Assembly (NCBI RefSeq): GCF_030499515.1
Contig: NZ_JASTWJ010000001.1
Span: 3,762,001 to 3,826,000, forward strand
DNA: 64,000 nt
Reading direction: 5' to 3'
Origin: Streptomyces sp. DT2A-34
Lineage (GTDB): Bacteria; Actinomycetota; Actinomycetes; Streptomycetales; Streptomycetaceae
Part shown: piece by piece, positions 43,345 through 53,117 of the stretch
Layout: each line of letters begins with the position of its first letter
Position numbering within the stretch: the stretch's first letter is position 1
Made by a program: the position numbers and the translations under genes
The notes under the pieces: generated by a model
Seen by the model: only the letters and a program-made list of their open reading frames with translations
Databases searched by the model: none
What the model was told of the DNA's origin: nothing

Positions 43345-44538
43345 TTATTCGGGGTTGGTGGGTGAAGGAGTCGGGGTGCTCGGTGAGGGAGACGTACTCG
43401 GCGCGGGAGACGTACTCGGTGCGGGAGACGTACTCGGTGAGGCAGACGCACTGCGCGAGGCAGACGCACTGCGCGAGGGAGTCAGACTGGTTCCACTGGA
43501 CGAACCTGCCGCACTGGACGGCGTCACCGAGGCGTCGGGCGCCGAACTGCTCGGCACGACACCCCCGTCCCCGCCCCCGTTCGCCAGCAGCGCCGCCGCC
43601 GACACCCCCGCCACCGCCATCGCGGCGACCAGCATCGCGGCGGCCAGCACACTGCGCGGGGAGTACCGGCGCTCCGCACTGCCGAACCGTTTCGGCACAG
43701 GCGCGAGCCCCGTCTCCAGAAACTCCCGCAGCATCCGCTCCGCCCCCGCCGCGTCCAGCCGCAGCCCCGGATCCCGCTCCAGCAGCCCCTGGACGACGGG
43801 CAGGATCGGCCCCGCCTGCGCGGGCGGACGTATCTCGTCGGACACCACGGCGAGCACGATGCCGCTCAACGAGTCGCGCCGGAACGGTGATTCGCCGCTC
43901 AGGGCCGCGCACAGCAGCGCACCCACCGACCACAGGTCGGCGGCGGGACCGGTCCTGGCCCCGGACATTCGCTCGGGCGCGGTGTACTCCGGCGAGCCGA
44001 CGAAGGACCCGGACTCGGTGAGCGTGGACGTGCCCGCCACCTGGGCGATGCCGAAGTCGGTGAGGACGACGCGGTCGGTGCCGTTCTCGATGAGCACGTT
44101 GGCCGGCGTGATGTCGCGGTGCAGAACCCCGGCCGCGTGCGCCGTGCGCAGCGCGCTCAGCAGGTCGACGCCGATCCGGGCGGCCTCGTACGCGTCGACG
44201 GGCCCGTGCGCCGCGATACGGTCGGCGAGGGAGTCGCCGTCGATCAACTCCATGACGATGTACGGGCGTTCGTCGTCCTTCAGGATGTCGTAGACGACGA
44301 TGACGTTCGGGTGGCTCAACTGCGCCACCGCCTGGGCCTCGCGCAGCGTGCGCTCGCGCTGCCGCCTGACCTCGGCCGCGGAGAGCGTCTCGTCGAGGGG
44401 GAGCTCCTTGACGGCCACCTGCCGTCCGAGGAGTTGGTCGGTCGCCCGCCATACGACGCCCATGCCGCCGCGACCGAGCTTCGCGTCGATGCGGTAACGC
44501 CCCGCGATCACACGGAAGTTGGCGCTCTCGGTCCCCAT
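43345..44538 (-). CDS. membrane Ser/Thr protein kinase without a sensor domain (array member 3)
   Basis: A 397-residue kinase. The kinase domain (about 8-275) has GRGGMG, K44 and DFG (D161), but the catalytic loop reads HRDITPAN (D142), with Thr in place of the usual Lys after HRD. After a membrane helix (about 298-319) only a Ser/Pro/Thr-rich tail of about 78 residues remains (SPSTSPAPSTSPAP-like repeats), so it lacks the folded extracellular domain of the other members. The ATG at 44538 is chosen; ATGs at 44547 and 44550 are in frame. Confidence 0.9.
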   Translation of the reverse strand: MGTESANFRVIAGRYRIDAKLGRGGMGVVWRATDQLLGRQVAVKELPLDETLSAAEVRRQRERTLREAQAVAQLSHPNVIVVYDILKDDERPYIVMELIDGDSLADRIAAHGPVDAYEAARIGVDLLSALRTAHAAGVLHRDITPANVLIENGTDRVVLTDFGIAQVAGTSTLTESGSFVGSPEYTAPERMSGARTGPAADLWSVGALLCAALSGESPFRRDSLSGIVLAVVSDEIRPPAQAGPILPVVQGLLERDPGLRLDAAGAERMLREFLETGLAPVPKRFGSAERRYSPRSVLAAAMLVAAMAVAGVSAAALLANGGGDGGVVPSSSAPDASVTPSSAAGSSSGTSLTPSRSASASRSASASPSTSPAPSTSPAPSTSPSPSTPTPSPTNPE

Positions 44539-44632
44539 GCGCCCCATCATGCCGCACCGGACGGATCGACTCCGGGGCGCCGATCGGCCAACTATGCAAA
44601 GCCGCAAAGCCTCCGCAACGCGGCAAAGAGCC

Positions 44633-46429
44633 TCAGGAGCCGCCCGGCCGCCAGCCCTTCAGCACCGCGGTGAACTGGGTGCGTGTGGCCGCCCAGTCCG
44701 TCTGCGGCGAGGACATGTAGATCGCGTACTCCGTGCCGTCCCGGTCGATGTACGCCTGGTCGATGGCGCGGCGCGGCCCGGGGAAGGCCGTGTCCTCGGC
44801 CCGCGCGGTCCACGTGTACTCCCACAGGGAGCCCTCGCGGTCACGGTAGAGGTTCTTCTTCAGGGACACCGTCTCGTACGCGACCAGCCGCCGCCCCACC
44901 TGCTCCTCCAGGTCGCGCTGGTGGTCGTAGGCATTCGCGAAGTCCGGCGAGGTGTCGACGGCGATACGGACGAAGTGCTCGCCGCCGTCGGGCGTGTAGT
45001 CGACCTGCTGGAGGCCGTCGACCTCCTTGCCGACCTCCTCCCGCTTCCAGCCCTTGGGCAGGTACAGGCTGAACCCGAGGGGGTCGTCGACCTGCTCCCA
45101 CGATGCGGGCACACCGCCCTCCGGGCCCTGGTCCTCGGTCGCCGAGGCGCTCGGCGAGGTCGAAGTCGAAGTCGAGGTCGAGGCGGACGTGCCGTCAACG
45201 CTCTGCGGCCACCATTGCCGCAGCACCACCGCGGTGCCCCCGCCGACGATCGCGGCGAACGCGACAAGGAGGGCGAGCGTGCGCAGCCGACGGCGCAGCC
45301 GGGGCGGCCCGGCGGGCACGGCTCCGGTGCCCGAGATGTCGTACGGCGTGCCGCCCGTCGTCTGGCCGGTCATCGGGGGGTATGGCGTGCCGGTCGGGGT
45401 CCGGCCGTTCATCGGCGGATACGGCGTACCCGTCGGCGTCCGGCCGTTCATCGGGGGATACGGCGTACCGGTCGCCGCCTCCGCCCCGGTGCCCGCAGCT
45501 GCCCCGGCGCCCGCCGCCGTCCCGCTGTGCGCGCCCCCCGCGCGTGCCTCCGGCTCGTACCGGGTGTGCTGCGTCGGCACGTACGCCTGCGCCGTGCTCG
45601 GCCGCCGCCCCTCCGCCGCCTCGGCCAGCATCTGCTCGGCCTCGGCCGCGTCGGGCCGGGTGGCCGGATCCTTGCGCAGCAGGGCGGTGATCACGGGCCC
45701 GAGCGGGCCGGCGTGCTGCGGCTCGGCGGGCTCCTCGTCGACGACCGCCTGCATGGTGCTCAGCGGCGAGGTGCGGCGGAACGGCGAACGCCCCTCCACC
45801 GCCGTGTACAGCGTCGCGCCGAGCGCCCACAAGTCGGAGGAGGCGCCCGGGTCGTGGCCGCGGATGCGCTCGGGGGCGAGGTAGTCGACCGAGCCGACGA
45901 CCTCTCCGGTGCGGGTGATGGTGGTGTCGCCCTCGATCTGGGCGATGCCGAAGTCGGTCAGCAGGACGCGGCCGTCGTCCTCGGAGATCAGGACGTTGCC
46001 GGGCTTGACGTCGCGGTGCAGGACTCCGGCGGTGTGCGCGGCGCGCAACGCCCGCAGCACCCACAGGCCGATACGGGCGGCCTCGGTCGGCTCGACGCGT
46101 CCGCTCTCCTTGACCGCGTCGGCCAGCGAGTACCCCTCGACCAGCTCCATCACGATCCACGGCCGGCCGTCGTGCTCCAGGACATCGTGCACGGTGACGA
46201 CGGCGGAGTGGTTGATGCGCGCGGCGGCCCGTGCCTCGGCGCGCGTGCGCACGAGCAGCCGCTCCAGGTCGCTCTCGGAGACGTAGAGCGCTGCGGTCAG
46301 CTCCTTGATCGCGACGGCCCGGTGCAGCACCTCGTCATGCGCACGCCAGACACGGCCCATACCGCCGCTGCCGATCGCGTCGGCGAGCCGGTAGCGCCCC
46401 GAAACGAGCTGGCCCTGCATCTGATTCAC
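44633..46429 (-). CDS. membrane Ser/Thr protein kinase (array member 4)
   Basis: A 598-residue kinase with GSGGMG, VAIK, HRDVKPGN and DFG motifs in the first 275 residues. A linker carries three 13-residue tandem repeats of the type TGTPYPPMNGRTP (bases about 45361-45477), then a membrane helix and a 150-residue extracellular domain with GFSLYLPKGWKRE and a C-terminal TQFTAVLKGWRPGGS. The start is uncertain: GTG 46429 (VNQMQG) is used here, ATG 46420 is the alternative, and an ATG at 46546 seems too far upstream. Confidence 0.9.
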   Translation of the reverse strand: MNQMQGQLVSGRYRLADAIGSGGMGRVWRAHDEVLHRAVAIKELTAALYVSESDLERLLVRTRAEARAAARINHSAVVTVHDVLEHDGRPWIVMELVEGYSLADAVKESGRVEPTEAARIGLWVLRALRAAHTAGVLHRDVKPGNVLISEDDGRVLLTDFGIAQIEGDTTITRTGEVVGSVDYLAPERIRGHDPGASSDLWALGATLYTAVEGRSPFRRTSPLSTMQAVVDEEPAEPQHAGPLGPVITALLRKDPATRPDAAEAEQMLAEAAEGRRPSTAQAYVPTQHTRYEPEARAGGAHSGTAAGAGAAAGTGAEAATGTPYPPMNGRTPTGTPYPPMNGRTPTGTPYPPMTGQTTGGTPYDISGTGAVPAGPPRLRRRLRTLALLVAFAAIVGGGTAVVLRQWWPQSVDGTSASTSTSTSTSPSASATEDQGPEGGVPASWEQVDDPLGFSLYLPKGWKREEVGKEVDGLQQVDYTPDGGEHFVRIAVDTSPDFANAYDHQRDLEEQVGRRLVAYETVSLKKNLYRDREGSLWEYTWTARAEDTAFPGPRRAIDQAYIDRDGTEYAIYMSSPQTDWAATRTQFTAVLKGWRPGGS

Positions 46430-46613
46430 GTTGCCCCGCAATGCTCTTGACAGGGTCAGATTAGGGACCGGCGGAGGGGACGGGAACCGCGGGGGTGCCA
46501 AGGAGACCGCACTGTGATGGTTGTCGCTTTCGGGAGCGGGACTCAACCATCACGCATCACGCAGGGTCGACAGGCGGGTTCACCTGGTGACCCGGTTCAG
46601 CCGGTGACCTGGT

Positions 46614-49373
46614 TCAGCCGGTGACCTGGTACGTCGCCGACGCCTGCTCGAACAGCCGCGTCACCTCGTCCCGCTCGGCGTCCGGCCCGCGCACCTGCAC
46701 CACGTGGTACCGCCCGCCGATCAGGATCGCGACGTTCCGCACGAACAGCTCGCGCCCCTGGTCGTCGGTCCAGGTGAACTGCCCCTCGGCCATGGTCCGC
46801 TCGCCGACCCGGATGGTCTTCAGCCCGCCGGACGAGGCCCAGCTGGAGTCCCGGTACGGCTGCAACTCACGCTCGTGCTCCCGCTGGTAGACCATCGGAT
46901 CGCTGCCGTACTCGTCCGCGGTGTCCCGGCCGGGTACGACGATGAGGTCGAAGTCGCCGTGCGAGTACACGATCTGCCCGCGCCCGTTCTCCGGGGTGCG
47001 GTTCCATCCGTTGGCCACCGCGATCTGGAAGCCGGCCGCGTCCTCGCGCAGGGTGAAACCGTCGGGGACCTCGGGGCCAGTGGTCGGCGTCTCGTCGGAA
47101 CCAGCCGACTTCGAGGGGCTGTTGCCGGACCCCGGGGTGGTCTGGTCGGGCCTCGGCTCACTGCTCGCCTCTGCGGACTGTTCGGGCGCCGCCTGAGTGG
47201 CCCCGGCGGCTCCGGTGCGATCGGCGTCCGCGGTACCGCCGTTGCCGCTGTCGGCCTTCGGCATGAACATCACGGCGTACGCGATCGCCGCGGCCATACC
47301 GAGCAGGACGAGCAACAGCAACGTACGCCCCAGCCTGCGTGGCGAAGCGCTCTCCTGCTTGGCCCGCTTGTGCCGCCCGTGATGCGCGGGCAGCCCGGCC
47401 CGCCGCCGGCGCACCAGCTCGCCCCGGCGCCGTACGATCGGCAGCCGGTTCGAGTCGGCCGGCGGAGCGGCGACGACATGCGCGCCGGCCTCCGGCTCGG
47501 GAGCGGACCGCACCAGCGAGCGCAGCCAGCCCCGCAGCTCCTCGAAGTCCAGGCGCTCGGTGGGGTCCTGACGCAGCAGCGACTCCACGACCGGCCTGAG
47601 CGGCCCGCACTCCTCGGCGTAGGCGGGCGGCTCGGCGCACACCAACTGCACCAGATCGGCCGTCGACTCCTCCGGATACGGCGCATGCCCCTGCACGGCC
47701 CGGAAGAGCAGCGCCCCCAGCGCCCACAGATCGGTCGCGGGCCCGATCGGCGCGGCGAGCTGCCAGTTCTCGTGCACGGGCCCGGCCTGCTCCGGCGCCC
47801 ACCGCTCGGTCACGGGCCCGACCACGGCCATCCGCGCCTGCCGGGCTCGCTCCGCGGCGAGCGCGCTGGTGGGGCCTCGGGTGGGGCCCCGGTGGCCGGG
47901 GGCGTCTGCTACGAGGTCGTTCCAGCGGGCGGGGGCGGAGACGGCCGGGGGTGGGGCAGGGGTGCCTGTGGTGGAGGTGGTGCCGGGCGCGGGGTGGCCC
48001 TGGGTGGGGAGGCCTTGGGTGGGGATGCCCTGGGTGGGCAGGCCCTGGGTGGGGAGGAAACCGTCGGCGCCGGGAGCGGGCACGCCCGTGTCAGGAGGTG
48101 CGCCGAGGCCGGGGCCGGGCCGGTCGCCCTGGCCCGCCGGAGGCAGTGCCGTGCGCTCGGGGCCTTCTTCCGTCGGTGCGCCGCCGACCCCGATGCGCGG
48201 CGTGGCGCCGTGCCAGGGTGTGGCCTGCGCGCCGTACGGGTCGGCGATCTGGCCCGAGGGCATGGTGATGCCGTTGCCGGAGGGGTACGGCTGCTGCGTC
48301 GCGCCGTTCGTCCGGGACGCGGGGTCGCCTTCGGGCGCCGAGCGGGCGCCGGGCAACGCGACGCGTCCGTTCTGCTGGCCCTCCTGCACCCGGGCCGCGG
48401 CACGGGCACCCGCCCGATACGCGGCGATCGCCCCGGCCCGCGCGGCCCTGACGTCACCGCCGGTCTCCACGGCACCGCTCGGCGCCGTCGAGTGCCCTGC
48501 CCCGTGCCCGGCGTCGGCCCCGGGCACCGGCAGGCCCCCGGCCGCACGCGCTTCGATGGCGGCACGCCGAGCGGCCTCGGGATCCGTACCACCGACGCCG
48601 GACCCGTCGACCCCGGTCGCCCCCGCGGGCTGACGGGGCGGCCCGACACCACCCGCGCCACCGAAGCCGCCACCCGAGGCCTGTCCGCCACCGGGACTCG
48701 GCCCGCCACCGAACGTCGCGACCCCGCCGCCCCCGTCACCGTCCTCGACCGGCACTGGGTCATACCCGCACAGCGCCTCCTCCGCGGCGCCGACGGCGAG
48801 CCCCGTCAGCATCACCCGTCCGTCGTCGCAGACGAGCACCGTACGGGCGGTGATGTTCCGGTGGACCCAGCCATGCGCGTGCAGCACCCGCAATGCCATG
48901 AGGACGTCGGAGGCGACCTCGGCCGCCCGATACGGTGTCAGAGGCTGCTCGGCGAGCAACGCGGCCAGCGGACGCGCGGCCACGAACTCACTCACTATCC
49001 ACAGCGAACCGCCCTCGGCGAACACGTCGAAGACCTGGTCCAGCCGCGGATGGTCGGGGATCCGCGCCGCGGCCTGCGCCGCCTCGACCGCCCTCCGTAC
49101 GGCGGGATCACTGGGCCGACGCGTACTCGACCGCGCCGAGGGCCGTCGCCCCGTCCCCCACTCCCGCGCGTCCCGGGCGGTGAACCCGTCGGGCAGTCCC
49201 TCCGCGTCGAGCACCTCCGCCTCGACGACCTCCGGCAACGGCACCTGCCGGACGAGGACTTCCTGCCCGCTGTAGGTGTCGAAGGCCCGGGACTCGGTGA
49301 GTTCGTACTCGTCGGAGGGCGGCAGCGGCAGGCGGTAGCGGTCGGCGAGTACCCGACCCGCGTAGTCGTCCAC
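46614..49373 (-). CDS. membrane pseudokinase of the kinase array (member 5)
   Basis: A 919-residue kinase-like protein with every catalytic element altered. The glycine loop is missing, the VAVK lysine is Arg (VLVR, R42), HRDxKxxN reads HRNITARTV (N173), and DFG reads TGLAV (G191). It keeps the fold (WIVSEFVAARPL, ALRVLHAHGW). A 350-residue low-complexity Gly/Pro/Thr region follows, with GLPTQGIPTQG-like repeats, then a second kinase-lobe remnant (ATDLWALGALLFRAVQGHAPY), a membrane helix and an extracellular domain with GFQIAVANGWNRT. The GTG at 49373 has GGGGGAGG four bases upstream. A scaffold or regulator of the neighbouring kinases is inferred. Confidence 0.88.
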   Translation of the reverse strand: MDDYAGRVLADRYRLPLPPSDEYELTESRAFDTYSGQEVLVRQVPLPEVVEAEVLDAEGLPDGFTARDAREWGTGRRPSARSSTRRPSDPAVRRAVEAAQAAARIPDHPRLDQVFDVFAEGGSLWIVSEFVAARPLAALLAEQPLTPYRAAEVASDVLMALRVLHAHGWVHRNITARTVLVCDDGRVMLTGLAVGAAEEALCGYDPVPVEDGDGGGGVATFGGGPSPGGGQASGGGFGGAGGVGPPRQPAGATGVDGSGVGGTDPEAARRAAIEARAAGGLPVPGADAGHGAGHSTAPSGAVETGGDVRAARAGAIAAYRAGARAAARVQEGQQNGRVALPGARSAPEGDPASRTNGATQQPYPSGNGITMPSGQIADPYGAQATPWHGATPRIGVGGAPTEEGPERTALPPAGQGDRPGPGLGAPPDTGVPAPGADGFLPTQGLPTQGIPTQGLPTQGHPAPGTTSTTGTPAPPPAVSAPARWNDLVADAPGHRGPTRGPTSALAAERARQARMAVVGPVTERWAPEQAGPVHENWQLAAPIGPATDLWALGALLFRAVQGHAPYPEESTADLVQLVCAEPPAYAEECGPLRPVVESLLRQDPTERLDFEELRGWLRSLVRSAPEPEAGAHVVAAPPADSNRLPIVRRRGELVRRRRAGLPAHHGRHKRAKQESASPRRLGRTLLLLVLLGMAAAIAYAVMFMPKADSGNGGTADADRTGAAGATQAAPEQSAEASSEPRPDQTTPGSGNSPSKSAGSDETPTTGPEVPDGFTLREDAAGFQIAVANGWNRTPENGRGQIVYSHGDFDLIVVPGRDTADEYGSDPMVYQREHERELQPYRDSSWASSGGLKTIRVGERTMAEGQFTWTDDQGRELFVRNVAILIGGRYHVVQVRGPDAERDEVTRLFEQASATYQVTG

Positions 49374-49558
49374 GTTGCCTCCCCCGGCCGCCCTGCTGGT
49401 CAATTCCGCTCGCGTTGCGTCCCGTTCCGGACGCGCGACTGGATGCGTACGGTCCGCAGGCATTCACGATACGTGCCGTAGGCAACCCGCAAAGAGGGGT
49501 TGCCGTATCTCACCGTTGGACCCTGTCCGTCGCGGCCCCGAACCAAGAGCCGTTCACT

Positions 49559-51778
49559 TCACGACTTCGGCTTGAACGTGTCCGTCAACGTCCGCCATGT
49601 GTCCTTGCGCAGCTCGCTGCCCCAATTGCTGGCTTTCCCCGTGTACATCAGCGCATATCCGAGATCGTCGTTCACAACGAACCCACGGTCGATCGTCCGG
49701 TACTTGGTACCGCCCTCGGTATAGGTGAACTCCCAGTCGGCCGTCTTCCAGCTGCGGTAGTCCACCGCCTCTATCCGGATCCTCTTGTACTGGGAGCGCG
49801 TCATGTACTGCTCCTGGTTCTTCCAGTCCGTCACCGGGTCACCCTTCGGTGAGGACGTCCAGGCGACGAGCAGCTTCTGCCCGTCGGGCCCGGTGAACCG
49901 GTCCCCCGCCGACCCCGTTGACTGGAACTTCCACCCCTTGGGCAGCCCGATCGAGTACCCCTGGCTCCCGTTGTGCGTCGACGCGGCCCCGCTGTCGCTC
50001 CCGGATCCCGCCTCGGCACCGCTCCCGCCGGTCGCGCTCACCCCGGCACTCGGCGTGCTCCCGGTCTCCTTGCCGGATCCCGACCCCGCACCGGTATCCG
50101 CGGACGCGGTCGCCTCACCGTCCGTGTGAGCGCCGCCGTTCTCGTCCTCCTTGGTGTCGGCACTCGCGCCCGCGCTGGCCGAAGCCTTGGGCTTGCCACC
50201 ACTCGCGGACGCCTTCGACCCGTCGCCGTCCCCGTCGAGCACGAAGGCCAGCACCACTCCGATCACGGCCAGCACCACGACCACCGCGATGATCACCAGC
50301 GTCCGCTTCGGCACCACATCGGTCAGCGGCGCCCGCGGCACGGGCCGCGGCGGCAGATCCGGCGGCGGCACCACGGGCCACCCCGAACTCCGGGCGCCAC
50401 TCTGCCCGTTCGCCGCCCGAGCATCCCGCTCTCCGGCACCGGAACCGACCTTGCCACCGACCCCGGCACCGGCCCCGGCGCTGCTGCCGGCCCCGGCAAC
50501 GGAACCGGCACCCACTCCATCCTTGGCACCGGAAGTCCGGCCCGAATCCCCCGCCGTCGCAGGCGCCGTCGCCGACGCCCCGGCCCCGCCCACTCCCGTG
50601 GACGAACCGCCGGCCGCTCCACCGCCGGACCCCGAGGCAGCCGTCTCGCTCCCGGACTTGGTACGAGCCGCGGCCGCCGCCCCTGCCGCCCCAGCACTCA
50701 CCGCGGCCTTCCGCACGGAACGCAGCGCCCCGCGCAACCGCTCCCCGGCCTCCTCGGCCCGCTTGCCCCCGGACCCGGAACCAGCACCGGAACCAGACCC
50801 GGACCCGGACCCCGCGCCCGAACGGCCCTTGTCCGCAGGCGCATCCGGCTGCGGCGGCAACGGCACGACCCGCGTCGCGTCCAGCGCCGGCTCCGGCTCG
50901 TCCTTGGGCTCGGGCGCGTGAATGACGGCGTTGAGCATCGCCCGCGCACCGGCGTCGTCGAGCCGCTTGGCGGGGTCCTTGGTGAGCAGGCCGTAGATGA
51001 CGTCCTTCAGCGGTCCCGCGTTCTTCGGCTCCTCCAACGGCTCGGTCATCACCGCCGTGAGAGTGGCGATCGCGGAGCCCTTGTCGTACGGCGGCACGCC
51101 CTCGACCGACGCGTACAACAGTCCGCCCAGCGACCACAGGTCGGCCGCCGGGCCCGGCTTGTGGCCGCGGGCCCGTTCCGGGGAGATGTAGGAGGGCGCG
51201 CCGACGAGCATGCCGGTTGAGGTGATGGACGGGTCGCCCTCGACCTGGGCGATACCGAAGTCGGTGAGCACGACCCGGTCGCTGTCGGACTCGAGCAGGA
51301 CGTTCGACGGCTTCACATCGCGGTGCAGGATGCCCTCGCGGTGCGCGGACCGCAGCACGTCGAGGATCGCCAGGCCGACCTCGGCCGCACGCTTCGGCTC
51401 GAGCAGGCCGTCCTCGCGGATGACCTCGGCGAGCGACTTGCCCTCGACGAGCTCCATCACGATCCACGGCCGGTCGTCCTCTTCGACCACGTCGAACACC
51501 GTCACCGCGCTGTTGTTGCGGATCCGCGCGATCGCCTTGGCCTCACGCAACGTGCGCGTGATCAGCCGCCGCTTCTCCTCCTCGTCGATGTTCGACGGGA
51601 ACCGCAACTCCTTGACGGCGACCGTCCGCCCCAGGGTCTCGTCCTCGGCACGCCACACCGTGCCCATACCGCCGCGGCCGAGCACATCGCCCAGCCGGTA
51701 CCGCCCCGCCAGGAGACGCTCGCGGTTGTCCTGACGAGTGTCCTGACGAGATGTCCCCGCCCGCTCCGCCTCCGACAT
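49559..51778 (-). CDS. membrane Ser/Thr protein kinase (array member 6)
   Basis: A 739-residue kinase with GRGGMG, VAVK, HRDVKPSN and DFG in the first 290 residues, so it should be active. A 190-residue Gly/Ser/Ala-rich linker precedes the membrane helix (about 491-514, VIIAVVVVLAVIGVVLAFVL). A second low-complexity stretch (about 515-600) is followed by the extracellular domain with GYSIGLPKGWKFQ and a C-terminal TWRTLTDTFKPKS. The ATG at 51778 has AGGGGA five bases upstream. It is first in the array by transcription order. Confidence 0.92.
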   Translation of the reverse strand: MSEAERAGTSRQDTRQDNRERLLAGRYRLGDVLGRGGMGTVWRAEDETLGRTVAVKELRFPSNIDEEEKRRLITRTLREAKAIARIRNNSAVTVFDVVEEDDRPWIVMELVEGKSLAEVIREDGLLEPKRAAEVGLAILDVLRSAHREGILHRDVKPSNVLLESDSDRVVLTDFGIAQVEGDPSITSTGMLVGAPSYISPERARGHKPGPAADLWSLGGLLYASVEGVPPYDKGSAIATLTAVMTEPLEEPKNAGPLKDVIYGLLTKDPAKRLDDAGARAMLNAVIHAPEPKDEPEPALDATRVVPLPPQPDAPADKGRSGAGSGSGSGSGAGSGSGGKRAEEAGERLRGALRSVRKAAVSAGAAGAAAAARTKSGSETAASGSGGGAAGGSSTGVGGAGASATAPATAGDSGRTSGAKDGVGAGSVAGAGSSAGAGAGVGGKVGSGAGERDARAANGQSGARSSGWPVVPPPDLPPRPVPRAPLTDVVPKRTLVIIAVVVVLAVIGVVLAFVLDGDGDGSKASASGGKPKASASAGASADTKEDENGGAHTDGEATASADTGAGSGSGKETGSTPSAGVSATGGSGAEAGSGSDSGAASTHNGSQGYSIGLPKGWKFQSTGSAGDRFTGPDGQKLLVAWTSSPKGDPVTDWKNQEQYMTRSQYKRIRIEAVDYRSWKTADWEFTYTEGGTKYRTIDRGFVVNDDLGYALMYTGKASNWGSELRKDTWRTLTDTFKPKS

Positions 51779-51972
51779 GCGTCCCCTCATACAACCCGCC
51801 CTGACAGAGGCTCCATTGTCTCTCACCCGACAAGTGCCCAACGCCCAGGGTGCCCGTCGCACCACCACGCCGTCGCAGGGCCCGAACCTCTCGGCCACGA
51901 TGCACCCGAGCCCAGCTGAATCGAACGTTCCGCCGCCCGGCATGATGAGCCGCGCCAAGGAAAGGAACCCGC

Positions 51973-53055
51973 ATGGCGCGACCGACGATGCCGCCGTTTC
52001 GGACGCTACTGGGCATTCCTGTGTCCCTGTCCCTCCTCGGGCTGGTGTCCGTGGCGCTCCTCGGTCTGGCCCCCATCGCCTCCTCGGCGCCCCCGGTGTG
52101 GGCGACGGGCGCTCTCCTTCCGCTGCTCGTCACCAAGGGCAAGGCCCCCGCCGCGGCCCTGCTGGCCCGCGAGGAGGCCGGCACCCGCTACGCCCAGACC
52201 GGCCAGGGCATCGCCCCCACCGACCACTTCCGGGCCGGCAGCGTCACAAAGTCCTTCCTCGCGACGGTCGTCCTTCAGCTGGCCGCCGAACGACGGCTGT
52301 CCCTCGCCGACACGGTGGAGCAGCATCTGCCCGGCCTGGTACGCGGGTCGGGCAACGACGGGCGCGCGCTGACCCTTCGTTCCCTGCTGACCCACACCAG
52401 CGGTCTGCACGACTTCACCGCCGAGACCGGGGGCACCGTCCCCGTCACGCCGCTTCAGGCCGTACGCATCGCACTCACCCACCCCCCTGCCGATCGAGGC
52501 AGCTTCTCCTACTCGAACACCAACTACGTCCTGCTCGGCCTGGTCATCAAGCAGGTCACCGGCCGCTCCTACGCCGCCGAGGCCGAGCGCCGCATCATCG
52601 CTCCGCTGGGGCTGACCGGCACCTCCTTTCCTGGATCCCGCACCTCTCTTCCCTGGCCGCACGGCCGTGCCTACGCCGCCGACGGGACCGACGTCACCGA
52701 ACTCGACCCGCGGGTGGCCGGCGCCGCGGGCGAGCTGGTGACGACACTCGCCGATCTCGATCGCTTCTACGCCGCACTGCTCGGCGGCCGGCTGCTGCCC
52801 CCGCACTGGCTGCGCGAGATGCTCGACACCCGTGCCGCGCATGGCTCGTACGGCATGGGGCTCTTTCCCATGAAACTGCCGTGCGGCACCGTCGTATGGG
52901 GGCACAACGGGCGCATCTCCGGCAGCTACGTGCGCTCCGCGGCCACCGTCGGCGGTCGTCGTGTCCTCACAGTCCGGGTGAACACGACGGCGATCGCAGA
53001 TCCCGGTCTCGAACCCCGGCTGCTCGCCGCCGAGTTCTGCCCTCGCACCTTGTAG
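51973..53055 (+). CDS. secreted serine hydrolase, beta-lactamase/DD-carboxypeptidase fold
   Basis: A 360-residue protein. A membrane/signal region (about 10-40) leads into a penicillin-binding-type hydrolase domain with SVTK (S-x-x-K, about 90-93), YSN (about 176-178) and HNG (about 314-316). It may be a D-alanyl-D-alanine carboxypeptidase or an esterase of the same family. The ATG at 51973 has AAAGGAA. It is divergent from the kinase array. It looks intact. Confidence 0.88.
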   Translation: MARPTMPPFRTLLGIPVSLSLLGLVSVALLGLAPIASSAPPVWATGALLPLLVTKGKAPAAALLAREEAGTRYAQTGQGIAPTDHFRAGSVTKSFLATVVLQLAAERRLSLADTVEQHLPGLVRGSGNDGRALTLRSLLTHTSGLHDFTAETGGTVPVTPLQAVRIALTHPPADRGSFSYSNTNYVLLGLVIKQVTGRSYAAEAERRIIAPLGLTGTSFPGSRTSLPWPHGRAYAADGTDVTELDPRVAGAAGELVTTLADLDRFYAALLGGRLLPPHWLREMLDTRAAHGSYGMGLFPMKLPCGTVVWGHNGRISGSYVRSAATVGGRRVLTVRVNTTAIADPGLEPRLLAAEFCPRTL

Positions 53056-53117
53056 AACGGCCGGGGTTCGAGCAGAGATCCCAGCTTCAGCCACCCGTTC
53101 GAGTGATAAGCGGTGCA

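Noticed and set aside
45361..45477. Evenly spaced repeats that could suggest a CRISPR
   Set aside because: They are 39-bp in-frame tandem repeats (TGTPYPPMNGRTP) in a kinase linker, with no spacers.
41504..49481. Long plus-strand frames opposite the kinase array
   Set aside because: They are mirror frames of the kinase genes with no recognisable domains.
51900..51930. LexA-box-like TCGAACGTTC
   Set aside because: The GAAC and GTTC halves abut without the required four-base gap.
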